Shown: in pieces, positions 49,122-57,055 of the stretch
How the letters are laid out: each line of letters starts with the position of its first letter
Numbering within the stretch: position 1 is the first letter of the stretch
Assembly: GCA_016186995.1 (NCBI GenBank)
Contig: JACPKQ010000003.1
Location: 1-64,000, forward strand
DNA length: 64,000 bases
Direction of reading: 5' to 3'
Origin: Deltaproteobacteria bacterium
GTDB lineage: Bacteria > Bdellovibrionota > JACOXK01
Program-made: the position numbers and the translations under genes
The notes under the pieces: generated by a model
What the model saw: only the letters and a program-made list of their open reading frames with translations
Databases searched by the model: none
What the model was told of the DNA's origin: nothing

Positions 49122-49195
49122 TGCGCCCGGCAGGACTCGAACCTGCAACCCTGTGGTTCGAAGCCACATACTCTATCCAATTGAGCCACGGGCGC
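49122..49195 (-). tRNA. tRNA-Arg, anticodon TCG
   Basis: Reverse complement GCGCCCGTGGCTCAATTGGATAGAGTATGTGGCTTCGAACCACAGGGTTGCAGGTTCGAGTCCTGCCGGGCGCA. Confidence 0.94.
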
Positions 49196-49224
49196 ATCAT
49201 GAGATATTTACTTAAAGATCCTTG

Positions 49225-49683
49225 CTAATTCAATGGTTTTTGGCAGAATTCGCACATTCCCTTAATTTCACCTTTGATGGCAAAAAATTTGATACCCTTT
49301 TTTTCCAAGATAGTCTGAAAGAGATAAGTAAGTTCGTCATCTTCAACAGGATGATGTGTGTGGCATTCTGTACATTGAAAAAGAAGCCTGTTTTTTTGAT
49401 TAAATTCAGGTTCAAAACGAGAAAACCCATCCCCCAAATGCGAGCGTATTGCAAAACCATTTTTTTCAAGAAGTTTAATTGTTCTATAAACAGTGGCAAA
49501 ACCTATATTTGGAACTTTTCTCTTAACCTTTTTATAAATTTCTTCAACGTTCAGTTGATTTTCAAGTGTTGCAAAAATTTCAATAATAGCATTTCTTTGC
49601 TTAGTTGATTTAAATCCTTTTTTATTCAAAAAATCTTTGAGTATTTGAATTTTGTTTTCAACTATTTGTTCTCTTGTCATCAT
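49225..49683 (-). CDS. Fur-family metalloregulator
   Basis: KSTKQRNAIIEIF, IGFATVYRTIKLLEKNG, FQCTECHTHHPVED. Confidence 0.92.
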   Translation of the reverse strand: MMTREQIVENKIQILKDFLNKKGFKSTKQRNAIIEIFATLENQLNVEEIYKKVKRKVPNIGFATVYRTIKLLEKNGFAIRSHLGDGFSRFEPEFNQKNRLLFQCTECHTHHPVEDDELTYLFQTILEKKGIKFFAIKGEIKGMCEFCQKPLN

Positions 49684-49698
49684 GCCTCCATATATAAA

Positions 49699-49719
49699 TG
49701 AGAATGATATTCATTCTCA
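49699..49719. promoter_or_regulatory. Fur-box-like operator
   Basis: TGAGAATGA TAT TCATTCTCA, 9-bp perfect arms, just upstream of fur-like gene. Confidence 0.8.
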
Positions 49720-49862
49720 CTAAAATATCCATTTTTTATGCAATAGCAAGTGATTTTAAAATAAAATATTAACAAAAATTAACGGATTATTATTGAACAT
49801 AGATGAGTTTTTTTTCTGCGTCTTTTCTTGTGTAAAAAAAGCTTGTGATATAGCATAAAAGT

Positions 49863-51323
49863 ATGCCCCTTTATGTGCTGTTCCTGAGTTTGATTTTGTT
49901 TCTTTCTCCTTGTCTTTTTGCTGATTCGGCACAAAAAACTTCTTTAGAGGCATTGCTTCTAAGGGCTCTTAAAGAGAATTTTGATATACACATTTCTGAA
50001 AGTACAGCTCATCAATCCTATTTTGATATTAAGGCAAAAAAGTCAGTTTTTGATTGGACTTTGGATGGAGATTTTTCCTACAAAGATGATAAAGATGAAG
50101 CTGTCGCAGCTGCACTTGCAGCGAGTCGCTCAACACAATCGACCTATGGTCTAGGTTTAAGTAAAAGATTTTTATGGGGGACTCTTTTAGAATTAAAGCT
50201 CAATCATATTAAAACAAAAAGCAATTTTGCTGGGCTTGCACATAATCCTTATTGGGATTTAACTTACTCTTTTGGTCTCACACACCCTGTTTTAGAAAAT
50301 TTCTTTGGTTTTTCAGATCGAAATGCGGTTCAAGTTGCAGAACTCACCTCTCAATCACAAGATTTAAATGAGTTTAGAAATATTGAAGTTGTTTTAAGTA
50401 ATGTTGAAAAAGCTTATTGGGTTTTAATCTATAGTTATCAAAACGTAGAAATTAAAAAACAAGCTCTCGAGAAAGCTCGAAAATTATTAACCTCTCATGA
50501 AAAAAAAATAAAATCAGGCTTGATTGAAGAAACCGAGCTTCTTGCTTCAGAAGCTAATGTGGCAACACGCCAAAGTGATTTACTTTTAGTTCAAAAAGAG
50601 TTGATTTCGAGTGACGCAGCGTTTCAAAAGTTTTTTAAAAGGAGTCAAAAATTTACGTTTGAGCCAGATGAGGAGTTTGTATATGAGAAAAAAACTTTGG
50701 ATCTTGATGTAGGTATGGCTCAAGCTTTTCAGAAAAGATATGATTACTTAAGTGTTTTAGAGAATGCTAAGGCTCAGGATCTTAATCTTAGCGTTCAGAG
50801 TAATAAAAAGCTTCCAAAACTTGATCTTATTGCTACTCTTATTTCAAATGGTTTAGAAGGCCAGTTTCAAAATAGTCAGGATGAAGCCATGCGTTGGCAA
50901 CATCCTACTTATGTTGTTGGCTTTAATATAAGTGTTCCTCTTAATAACCGATTAGATCACAGTAATTTTTTAAAGGCTCAGGCGGAGAAGCAAAAAACTC
51001 TTTATCAGCTTAAAAAAACAGAACAAAATGTTTATTTTGAAGTGAAAGAGTCCTATGAAGCGTTGAAGAAATATGAAAAAATTGTGGCAAATAGTTTTAA
51101 GGTAGAAAAACTTCAAACACAAAAACTTGAACTTGAAGAAAAAAAGTTTAATCAGGGGCGTTCCTCACTTGATCTTGTGATTGATTATCAGGAAGATTTG
51201 TTAGCAGCGCAAACAAATAAATTGCAATCTATCTTGCAATACAAAGAAGCTTATATAAATTGGCAATTAGCTCAAGGTGTTTTTGTAAAGGATCACACAA
51301 TAGATTTAAAATTTAAAAGATGA
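49863..51323 (+). CDS. TolC-family outer membrane efflux protein
   Basis: Signal peptide, long coiled-coil repeats, ...KFNQGRSSLDLVIDYQEDLLAAQTNKLQS. Confidence 0.87.
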   Translation: MPLYVLFLSLILFLSPCLFADSAQKTSLEALLLRALKENFDIHISESTAHQSYFDIKAKKSVFDWTLDGDFSYKDDKDEAVAAALAASRSTQSTYGLGLSKRFLWGTLLELKLNHIKTKSNFAGLAHNPYWDLTYSFGLTHPVLENFFGFSDRNAVQVAELTSQSQDLNEFRNIEVVLSNVEKAYWVLIYSYQNVEIKKQALEKARKLLTSHEKKIKSGLIEETELLASEANVATRQSDLLLVQKELISSDAAFQKFFKRSQKFTFEPDEEFVYEKKTLDLDVGMAQAFQKRYDYLSVLENAKAQDLNLSVQSNKKLPKLDLIATLISNGLEGQFQNSQDEAMRWQHPTYVVGFNISVPLNNRLDHSNFLKAQAEKQKTLYQLKKTEQNVYFEVKESYEALKKYEKIVANSFKVEKLQTQKLELEEKKFNQGRSSLDLVIDYQEDLLAAQTNKLQSILQYKEAYINWQLAQGVFVKDHTIDLKFKR

Positions 51324-54300
51324 AATTTATTCAATTTTTTCTTTCGAAGTCTCTTCTTGTGAATCTTCTTTCAGTTTTTATTATTATAGCTGGGGGTTAT
51401 TCTTTTTTTACTATGAAGCGTGAGGCGTTTCCTCATGTTTATCTTGATATTATGCGTGTTGAAACAATCTATTCTGGTGCCAGTCCTAAAGAGGTGGAAA
51501 AGCTTGTCACTATTCCACTTGAAGATGCTGTTAAAGAAGTAGATGGCGTGAAGGAGATTAAATCTCTTTCTGCTGAAGGGTTTTCATTACTTGTTATCAC
51601 CATTGATGAAGATGCCAAAAATAAAGAAAAAATTAAAAATGATATCCAAAGGGCTATTGATCGAGTGACCGACTTACCAGAAGAGGTCGAAGATCCAAAT
51701 GTAAGAGAGGTTTCAACAAGCCAAACACCGGTTATTGAAATTGCTTTAAGTGGGGGGCTTTCTGAATTTGAATTAAGAAAAGTAGCCAAATATGTTGAAA
51801 ATCAAATTGATGATTTTCCAGAAGTGGCAAGCATTTTCAAAAGAGGATATCGAGAGAGGGAAATTTGGGTTGAAACAGATCCGCTCAAACTCCAGGCTTT
51901 TCATATTTCACTTTCGCAAATGATTGAAAGTTTAAGGCTTAAGAATATTAATCAGCCCGGGGGAACACTCGATGATAAAAAAAGTACTGAGTATCTCATT
52001 CGAACAGTGGGTGAATTTACAAATCCTCAAGAAGTTGAAAATGTGATTATTCGTTCGAATGATTTTGGATATTTAGCGCGTATTAAAGATGTTGCTACAG
52101 TCAAAGATAATTTTGAAAGAGAAACTTTGATTGAAAGAACAGAGGGAGAAAAATCTATTGGGCTTGTTGTTCTTAAAAAAGAATCAGGCGATATTATATC
52201 CCTTGTTCAAAAAATTAAGAAAAAAATGGAGGAGTTAAAACCTTTATTACCTCCTGGTTTAAATATTAAATATGCCAATGATATTTCTTACTATGTTCAA
52301 AGACGTCTTAATGTTCTTAAAAGTAATGCATGGGTTGGGATTGCTCTTGTTTTAGGTTGTTTGCTTCTTTTTCTTAATTTCGGAATGGCAACTATTACAG
52401 CCATGGGTATTCCTATTGCCTTTATGACGGCTGCCCTTGTTTTTGATTTTTTTGATTTGAGTATCAATCTTATTTCCATGTTTGGGCTTGTGATTGTTTT
52501 AGGAATGCTTGTAGATGATTCTATTGTGGTTGCTGAAAACATTTATTTTCATATTGAAAAGGGTGAAAACCCTTCTCGTGCCGCATTTTTAGGAACAACT
52601 CAAGTGATGAAACCTGTGCTGATGACGGTGTTTACAACTGTTGCTTCTTTTTTGCCCTTAGCCATGATGGAAGGCATTATGGGGAAATTTATCTGGCAGA
52701 TTCCAGCTGTTGTGATTATTTGTCTTGTTGCTTCTCTTTTAGAGTGTTTTTTTATTCTTCCCTCGCACTGTGTTGATCTCATCATACCTTTAAAAAAACT
52801 TTCCAGAAAAAAAGCAATGGTTAAAGAAACTCATTGGTTTGAGAAATTGCTTTCTTTTTATCTTAAATTTTTGAAATTAGCTCTTACCCATCGTTATAAA
52901 TTTATGGGAGGAGTGGTTGTAACTTTTATTTTCCTTGTTATTGCAGCTCTTACCCTTAAGAGTTTTGTTCTTTTTCCTTCCCATGGCATAGAGATCTTTT
53001 TTTTAAGGGCAGAGGTGCAAGTGGGAACTCCACTTGAAGTTACTTATGAAAAAATGAAACCCATTGAAAATCTTATTAGAAACTTACCAAAAAAAGAACT
53101 TGATACATTTGTGACCCAAGTGGGTATTGTGCAAGAAGATCCTAATGATCCTTTTGCTTTAAGGGGAAGTCATGTTGGGCAAATCATTGTTTATCTGACT
53201 CCTGAACAGAAAAGAAAAAGAACGGCAGCTCACATCATAGATGATTTAAGAGCCCAAACAAAAGAAATCTCTGGATTTCAAAGAATTTATTTTGATCGTG
53301 TGAATCCTGGCCCACCTATTGGAAAGGCAGTTGCAGTACAAGTAATAGGGGAAGAGATCTCTGTGCTTTCTCAGATAGCCTCTCAAGTAGAAAGCTATCT
53401 TCATACATTGAAAGGTGTTTTTGATGTTAAAAATGATTTTGAAACAGGGAAAAAAGAGCTTCAAATAGTTGTTGATGAAGAAAAAGCTTCTCAAGCAGGG
53501 CTTTCCATCACAGAAATTTCAAAAACAGTTCAGTATGCATTTGAAGGAGGGATCGCAACCATTATTAAAAAGCTTGATGAAGAAATTAAAGTAAGAGTTC
53601 TTTTGAGTGAACAATATAGAATAACACTTGAGAGCTTTGATAAAATTGTAGTACCTAATTCGAATGGAAGACTCATTCCCCTTAATAAAGTTTCGAAATT
53701 AGAAACAACCTCAGGAATTTTTAACATTAAACATCTAGATAAAGATCGCGTTGTGACTGTGAATGCTAATGTTGATAATAAAAAAACAAGTTCATCTTAT
53801 GCGAATAGTTTAGTTCAAGAAAAATTTAAAAATATTTCTCATGAATTTCCAGGATATAAAATTACATATGGAGGTGAACAAGAAGATACAGATAAATCTT
53901 TAAACAGTCTTAAAAAAGCTTTTTTATTTGCTTTTTGTGTTATTTTTATCATTCTTGCAACGGGTTTTAATTCACTTTTACAACCTCTTATTATTCTTAT
54001 GGCTATTCCGTTTGGTTTCATAGGTGTGATTCTTGCCTTTTTTCTTCATGGATTTTCCTTTAGTTTTATGGCCCTTCTTGGGATTGTAGGAATGATTGGT
54101 GTTGTTGTGAATGATGCCATTATTTTAGTTGAGTTTATTAATCAAAAGTTTGAGGAAACTGGAAACATGATGGAAGCTTTGCTTGAGGGTGGAAAGAGAA
54201 GATTTCGACCTGTTATTTTAACAACGATTACAACAGTTTTTGGATTAGCTCCTGTTGTTTATGGTATTGGAGGGAATGACCCCTTTTTAAAACCAGCTGC

Positions 54301-54448
54301 ACTTTCTATTACGTGGGGGCTTCTTTTTTCAACGGCTTTAACACTTCTTGTGATTCCTTGTTTTTATCTTATTTTAGAAGATGCAAAAAAATATATTCAA
54401 CATAGAACTCAAAAAAGAATATCCTCTCCCTTGACGGGAGAGGACTAG
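51320..54448 (+). CDS. RND-family efflux permease
   Basis: 1042 aa; FGLVIVLGMLVDDSIVVAENI, GIVGMIGVVVNDAIILVEFIN. Confidence 0.93.
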   Translation: MKFIQFFLSKSLLVNLLSVFIIIAGGYSFFTMKREAFPHVYLDIMRVETIYSGASPKEVEKLVTIPLEDAVKEVDGVKEIKSLSAEGFSLLVITIDEDAKNKEKIKNDIQRAIDRVTDLPEEVEDPNVREVSTSQTPVIEIALSGGLSEFELRKVAKYVENQIDDFPEVASIFKRGYREREIWVETDPLKLQAFHISLSQMIESLRLKNINQPGGTLDDKKSTEYLIRTVGEFTNPQEVENVIIRSNDFGYLARIKDVATVKDNFERETLIERTEGEKSIGLVVLKKESGDIISLVQKIKKKMEELKPLLPPGLNIKYANDISYYVQRRLNVLKSNAWVGIALVLGCLLLFLNFGMATITAMGIPIAFMTAALVFDFFDLSINLISMFGLVIVLGMLVDDSIVVAENIYFHIEKGENPSRAAFLGTTQVMKPVLMTVFTTVASFLPLAMMEGIMGKFIWQIPAVVIICLVASLLECFFILPSHCVDLIIPLKKLSRKKAMVKETHWFEKLLSFYLKFLKLALTHRYKFMGGVVVTFIFLVIAALTLKSFVLFPSHGIEIFFLRAEVQVGTPLEVTYEKMKPIENLIRNLPKKELDTFVTQVGIVQEDPNDPFALRGSHVGQIIVYLTPEQKRKRTAAHIIDDLRAQTKEISGFQRIYFDRVNPGPPIGKAVAVQVIGEEISVLSQIASQVESYLHTLKGVFDVKNDFETGKKELQIVVDEEKASQAGLSITEISKTVQYAFEGGIATIIKKLDEEIKVRVLLSEQYRITLESFDKIVVPNSNGRLIPLNKVSKLETTSGIFNIKHLDKDRVVTVNANVDNKKTSSSYANSLVQEKFKNISHEFPGYKITYGGEQEDTDKSLNSLKKAFLFAFCVIFIILATGFNSLLQPLIILMAIPFGFIGVILAFFLHGFSFSFMALLGIVGMIGVVVNDAIILVEFINQKFEETGNMMEALLEGGKRRFRPVILTTITTVFGLAPVVYGIGGNDPFLKPAALSITWGLLFSTALTLLVIPCFYLILEDAKKYIQHRTQKRISSPLTGED

Positions 54449-54471
54449 CAGGAGAGGGTAAGATTTAATAC

Positions 54472-54556
54472 GCCGGGGTGGCGGAACTGGCAGACGCGCA
54501 TGACTTAGGATCATGTGGGTTATCCCGTGAAGGTTCAAGTCCTTTCCCCGGCACCA
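54472..54556 (+). tRNA. tRNA-Leu, anticodon TAG, encoded CCA
   Basis: GCCGGGG/CCCCGGC acceptor, CATGA-CTTAGGA-TCATG anticodon arm, GGTTCAAGTCC T-arm, CCA encoded. Confidence 0.94.
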
Positions 54557-54588
54557 CTTCCGCGTTTTAAATTCACCTAGTTCTTCCT
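54531..54588. repeat. Direct repeat, tRNA 3' end plus element left end, copy 1
   Basis: Identical to 54739-54796. Confidence 0.93.
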
Positions 54589-54676
54589 CATATTTAAACA
54601 AACATCCCATACCGCCTTCTCTAGGTTCGATCTTCGCCTTTCAGGCTCGTTCTCACGAAGAGAAGGTCTCCAGCTG

Positions 54677-54764
54677 CTATTCTAAAATTCAGATGCTCTT
54701 ATTCATCGCATCTTCATTAAGAATAGCTACGCTTCCGTAGGTTCAAGTCCTTTCCCCGGCACCA
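54677..54764. repeat. Direct repeat, element right end plus tRNA 3' end, copy 1
   Basis: 86/88 identical to 59470-59557. Confidence 0.93.
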
Positions 54765-54780
54765 CTTCCGCGTTTTAAAT

Positions 54781-55002
54781 TCACCTAGTTCTTCCTGAAG
54801 TTTGAGATTTTTGGGCATCGCTATTATAAAGAGCAATCAAGCGATTTTTTTCTCTGTTAAAACGATCGATTAAATCGTTTTCTGTTATGCCTTCAAATGT
54901 AACTTGGTTTAGATCAATACCTGTATGATATAATTCAATAAGTAGCCCGGAAACAAATGACTGGGTGAAGGATCGAACGCCTTTGAAATCTAAATGTGTC
55001 AC
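54781..55002 (-). CDS. Small DUF4325/STAS-like protein
   Basis: LDFKGVRSFTQSFVSGLL pattern; preceded by an HATPase C-terminal fragment. Confidence 0.5.
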   Translation of the reverse strand: MTHLDFKGVRSFTQSFVSGLLIELYHTGIDLNQVTFEGITENDLIDRFNREKNRLIALYNSDAQKSQTSGRTR

Positions 55003-55205
55003 CTGATTCTATTCTCAAATAACCCGTATTTTTTTTAATAAACTGCCAGACTTCATTTAATCCGATCCCTCTCTCACCTCTGCCTGGTTCAGGATTGAGT
55101 GCGCTTTTCTGAAGCTGGGTTTCGGTCAGAATAATTTTGTCCTCAGCTATCTTTTTTAAGGAAAAGAAAACTTTTATGCGGGGCTCTGCTCTGGCGAGCA
55201 GTGAG
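54935..55205 (-). pseudogene. Truncated HATPase (histidine-kinase-like) remnant
   Basis: Minus frame ARAEPRIKVFFSLKKIAEDKIILTETQLQKSALNPEPGRGERGIGLNEVWQFIKKNTGYLRIESG; N-terminus missing. Confidence 0.55.
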
Positions 55206-55384
55206 GCGGGCAGCCTTCATTTTTACGCTTGGACGGGCGGATTTTTTGGCGGCAGTTTCTATTTTTCTTGCCCTTGCCCCACCACCCCCGTGCGCGGACA
55301 AGATTAAAGAACTCCCTAAAATCAATAAATCAATATGCTAACTATAGTATGTAGCATCAAAGTTAGCAAGTGGATATACTTCAG

Positions 55385-55612
55385 TTATCAATTATGAAAA
55401 GAGAAATCCTTATCAGATTTGGTCAAAAAGTCCGAGAAGAGCGTACAAGGTTAGGTTTGTCTCAAGAAGAACTAGCTGTACGCGCTGGTGTTCACCGGAC
55501 TTATATCGGCATGATTGAGCGCGCAGAAAAAAATATCACACTCGAAAATATCGAAAAAATCGCCAAAGCTCTTGAAATCTCGCTCGATAAGCTAATGAGC
55601 TTGGAAAAGTAA
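55385..55612 (+). CDS. XRE-family regulator, probable R-M controller (C) protein
   Basis: FGQKVREERTRLGLSQEELAVRAGVHRTYIGMIERAEKNITLENIEKIAKAL; immediately upstream of REase. Confidence 0.85.
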   Translation, partial: LSIMKREILIRFGQKVREERTRLGLSQEELAVRAGVHRTYIGMIERAEKNITLENIEKIAKALEISLDKLMSLEK

Positions 55613-55616
55613 ATCT

Positions 55617-56213
55617 ATGGGAACAAATGAATTAAGAAAAAGAAAAATTTGGCAAGATTCCAGCGGAAGAAAAGCAGGAGTCGCAGAAAAAAAATTTTAC
55701 GAAATATTGTCGAAAGAGTTTAAAGGCTCGAACTTTAGAGTGCGCTCAAAGCCAAAAGAATTTAAAAATATCTACTCTAAAATAAAACTCAGTGATGAAG
55801 TTTTAGCAAATATTTATAACCCAGATGAAACATGGATACATGGAGTAATTCCAGATTTCGCTATAGATAATCTCAAAACTAATAAAACACTATACGTAGA
55901 AGTCAAAAGGCAGGATGGGTGGGTAGAAGGAAAACCCCGTAAGGCGGGTAGAGGAAATGCGCATGAGAGATCATGTAAGTTCTTCACGCCAGGATTACTA
56001 AAAATACTGAGAGAACACGGGAAGCTTGGTAACGATGTTTTACCATTTTGGATTGTCTTTCAAGGTGATATTGCACGTGATCCAAAACGTGTAAGAGAAA
56101 TACATTGCTGGTACACTGGGTATTCTGCCAACTTTTTTTTGTGGAGTAATTCAGCAGATCACAAATCTCTAGTTAATCATTTTAATAAGAAACTAAAAAA
56201 TCTGTTAACTTAA
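55617..56213 (+). CDS. Type II restriction endonuclease, MunI-like
   Basis: PDFAI...EVK (PD-ExK spacing), KRQDGWVEGK, AGRGNAHERSCKFFTPGLLK, GDIARDPKRVREI resemble remembered MunI sequence. Confidence 0.88.
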   Translation: MGTNELRKRKIWQDSSGRKAGVAEKKFYEILSKEFKGSNFRVRSKPKEFKNIYSKIKLSDEVLANIYNPDETWIHGVIPDFAIDNLKTNKTLYVEVKRQDGWVEGKPRKAGRGNAHERSCKFFTPGLLKILREHGKLGNDVLPFWIVFQGDIARDPKRVREIHCWYTGYSANFFLWSNSADHKSLVNHFNKKLKNLLT

Positions 56214-56945
56214 GAAGCATTCATTACTTTTCTTAAGCATATCTAATCCCCACGCTGACCAACCCTTGATCTTTCTTCTTGCGAATAATTCAATGCGTTC
56301 CTGAGTTGGAAACATTTTTTCTATTGCTTGAATTACTTCTATTGGCTTCTCACTATGTTTTTTTCTTGGGCTTCGCACTAATTGTTGTATATTTCTTGCG
56401 CCTCTTGGTTTTGGTATTCTGCCTCGCTTGAACACCAAACATAACTCACAATTTGAAAGAGTATATTGCCCGGGATTATGGTTCATTTTGTCCCAAACAA
56501 ATGCGACTGTTTTGTATTCAAATCCCCATGCTTCGCCCAACTCTATGGCTTGGGCTAAATGCGGATTTGATGTCCACATGAACAAAAGGCAATCATCTTT
56601 TGCAATTTCGTGAACGGGAATCTTCATCAATTCACTAGTTTTTAATGTTGGGTACTTAAACGTAGCCGAACTTATGAATATTTTTCTTGAGAAATCAATA
56701 CTCTCTTTACTTTTGCTGCTTTTATCGAATTGCAATTTCCCATTATAGTACCAAGGTGGATCAGCATAAATTACATTAAATTTTTTATTTGGTAATTTAG
56801 GATAAAGACTCGACAATGTATTTTGCTTTGTTCGCTTCGTGGCGTCCTCATTATAAATCGAATACCCAGTTCGTTTATTCGATAAACCGACTTCAGTTTG
56901 TGGTTGAGATTTAGCCATAGTCATTGATAACTTTGGTATACGCAA
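56205..56945 (-). CDS. MT-A70-family adenine-N6 DNA methyltransferase
   Basis: YADPPWYYNG catalytic motif; MT-A70 layout; convergent with REase (ends overlap). Confidence 0.88.
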   Translation of the reverse strand: MRIPKLSMTMAKSQPQTEVGLSNKRTGYSIYNEDATKRTKQNTLSSLYPKLPNKKFNVIYADPPWYYNGKLQFDKSSKSKESIDFSRKIFISSATFKYPTLKTSELMKIPVHEIAKDDCLLFMWTSNPHLAQAIELGEAWGFEYKTVAFVWDKMNHNPGQYTLSNCELCLVFKRGRIPKPRGARNIQQLVRSPRKKHSEKPIEVIQAIEKMFPTQERIELFARRKIKGWSAWGLDMLKKSNECFLS

Positions 56946-57055
56946 AGTTTTTTATTCAAGCAAGCTAAATTTTCTCAATACGACGCAACTTAAAATGTGG
57001 TTTGTGTTCACATTTCGATCAAGAAAAACTCCAAAATTCCGAAAAGAAGAGAAGG

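Noticed and set aside
41729-49195. Signalling block between two tRNA genes as an att-bounded island
   Set aside because: Only generic T-arm similarity (GGTTCGAGTCC) between the tRNAs; no convincing direct repeat
48880-49200. 106-aa minus ORF containing RWNRMRGRGSSPAGR-like text
   Set aside because: Antisense/sense read-through of tRNA-Arg and the sensor gene
54374-54610. 78-aa minus ORF (CRGKDLNLHGITHMILSHARLPVPPPR)
   Set aside because: Classic antisense tRNA-Leu artefact
55143-55325. 60-aa basic minus ORF (HGGGGARARKIETAAKKSARPS...)
   Set aside because: Overlaps the HATPase remnant in a different frame and no start signal; probably GC-rich out-of-frame reading
55617-56213. Avoidance of CAATTG in the window as support for MunI specificity
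   Set aside because: CAATTG sites are present (for example near 394, 1466, 27912, 48619, 49179), so no avoidance argument can be made by eye
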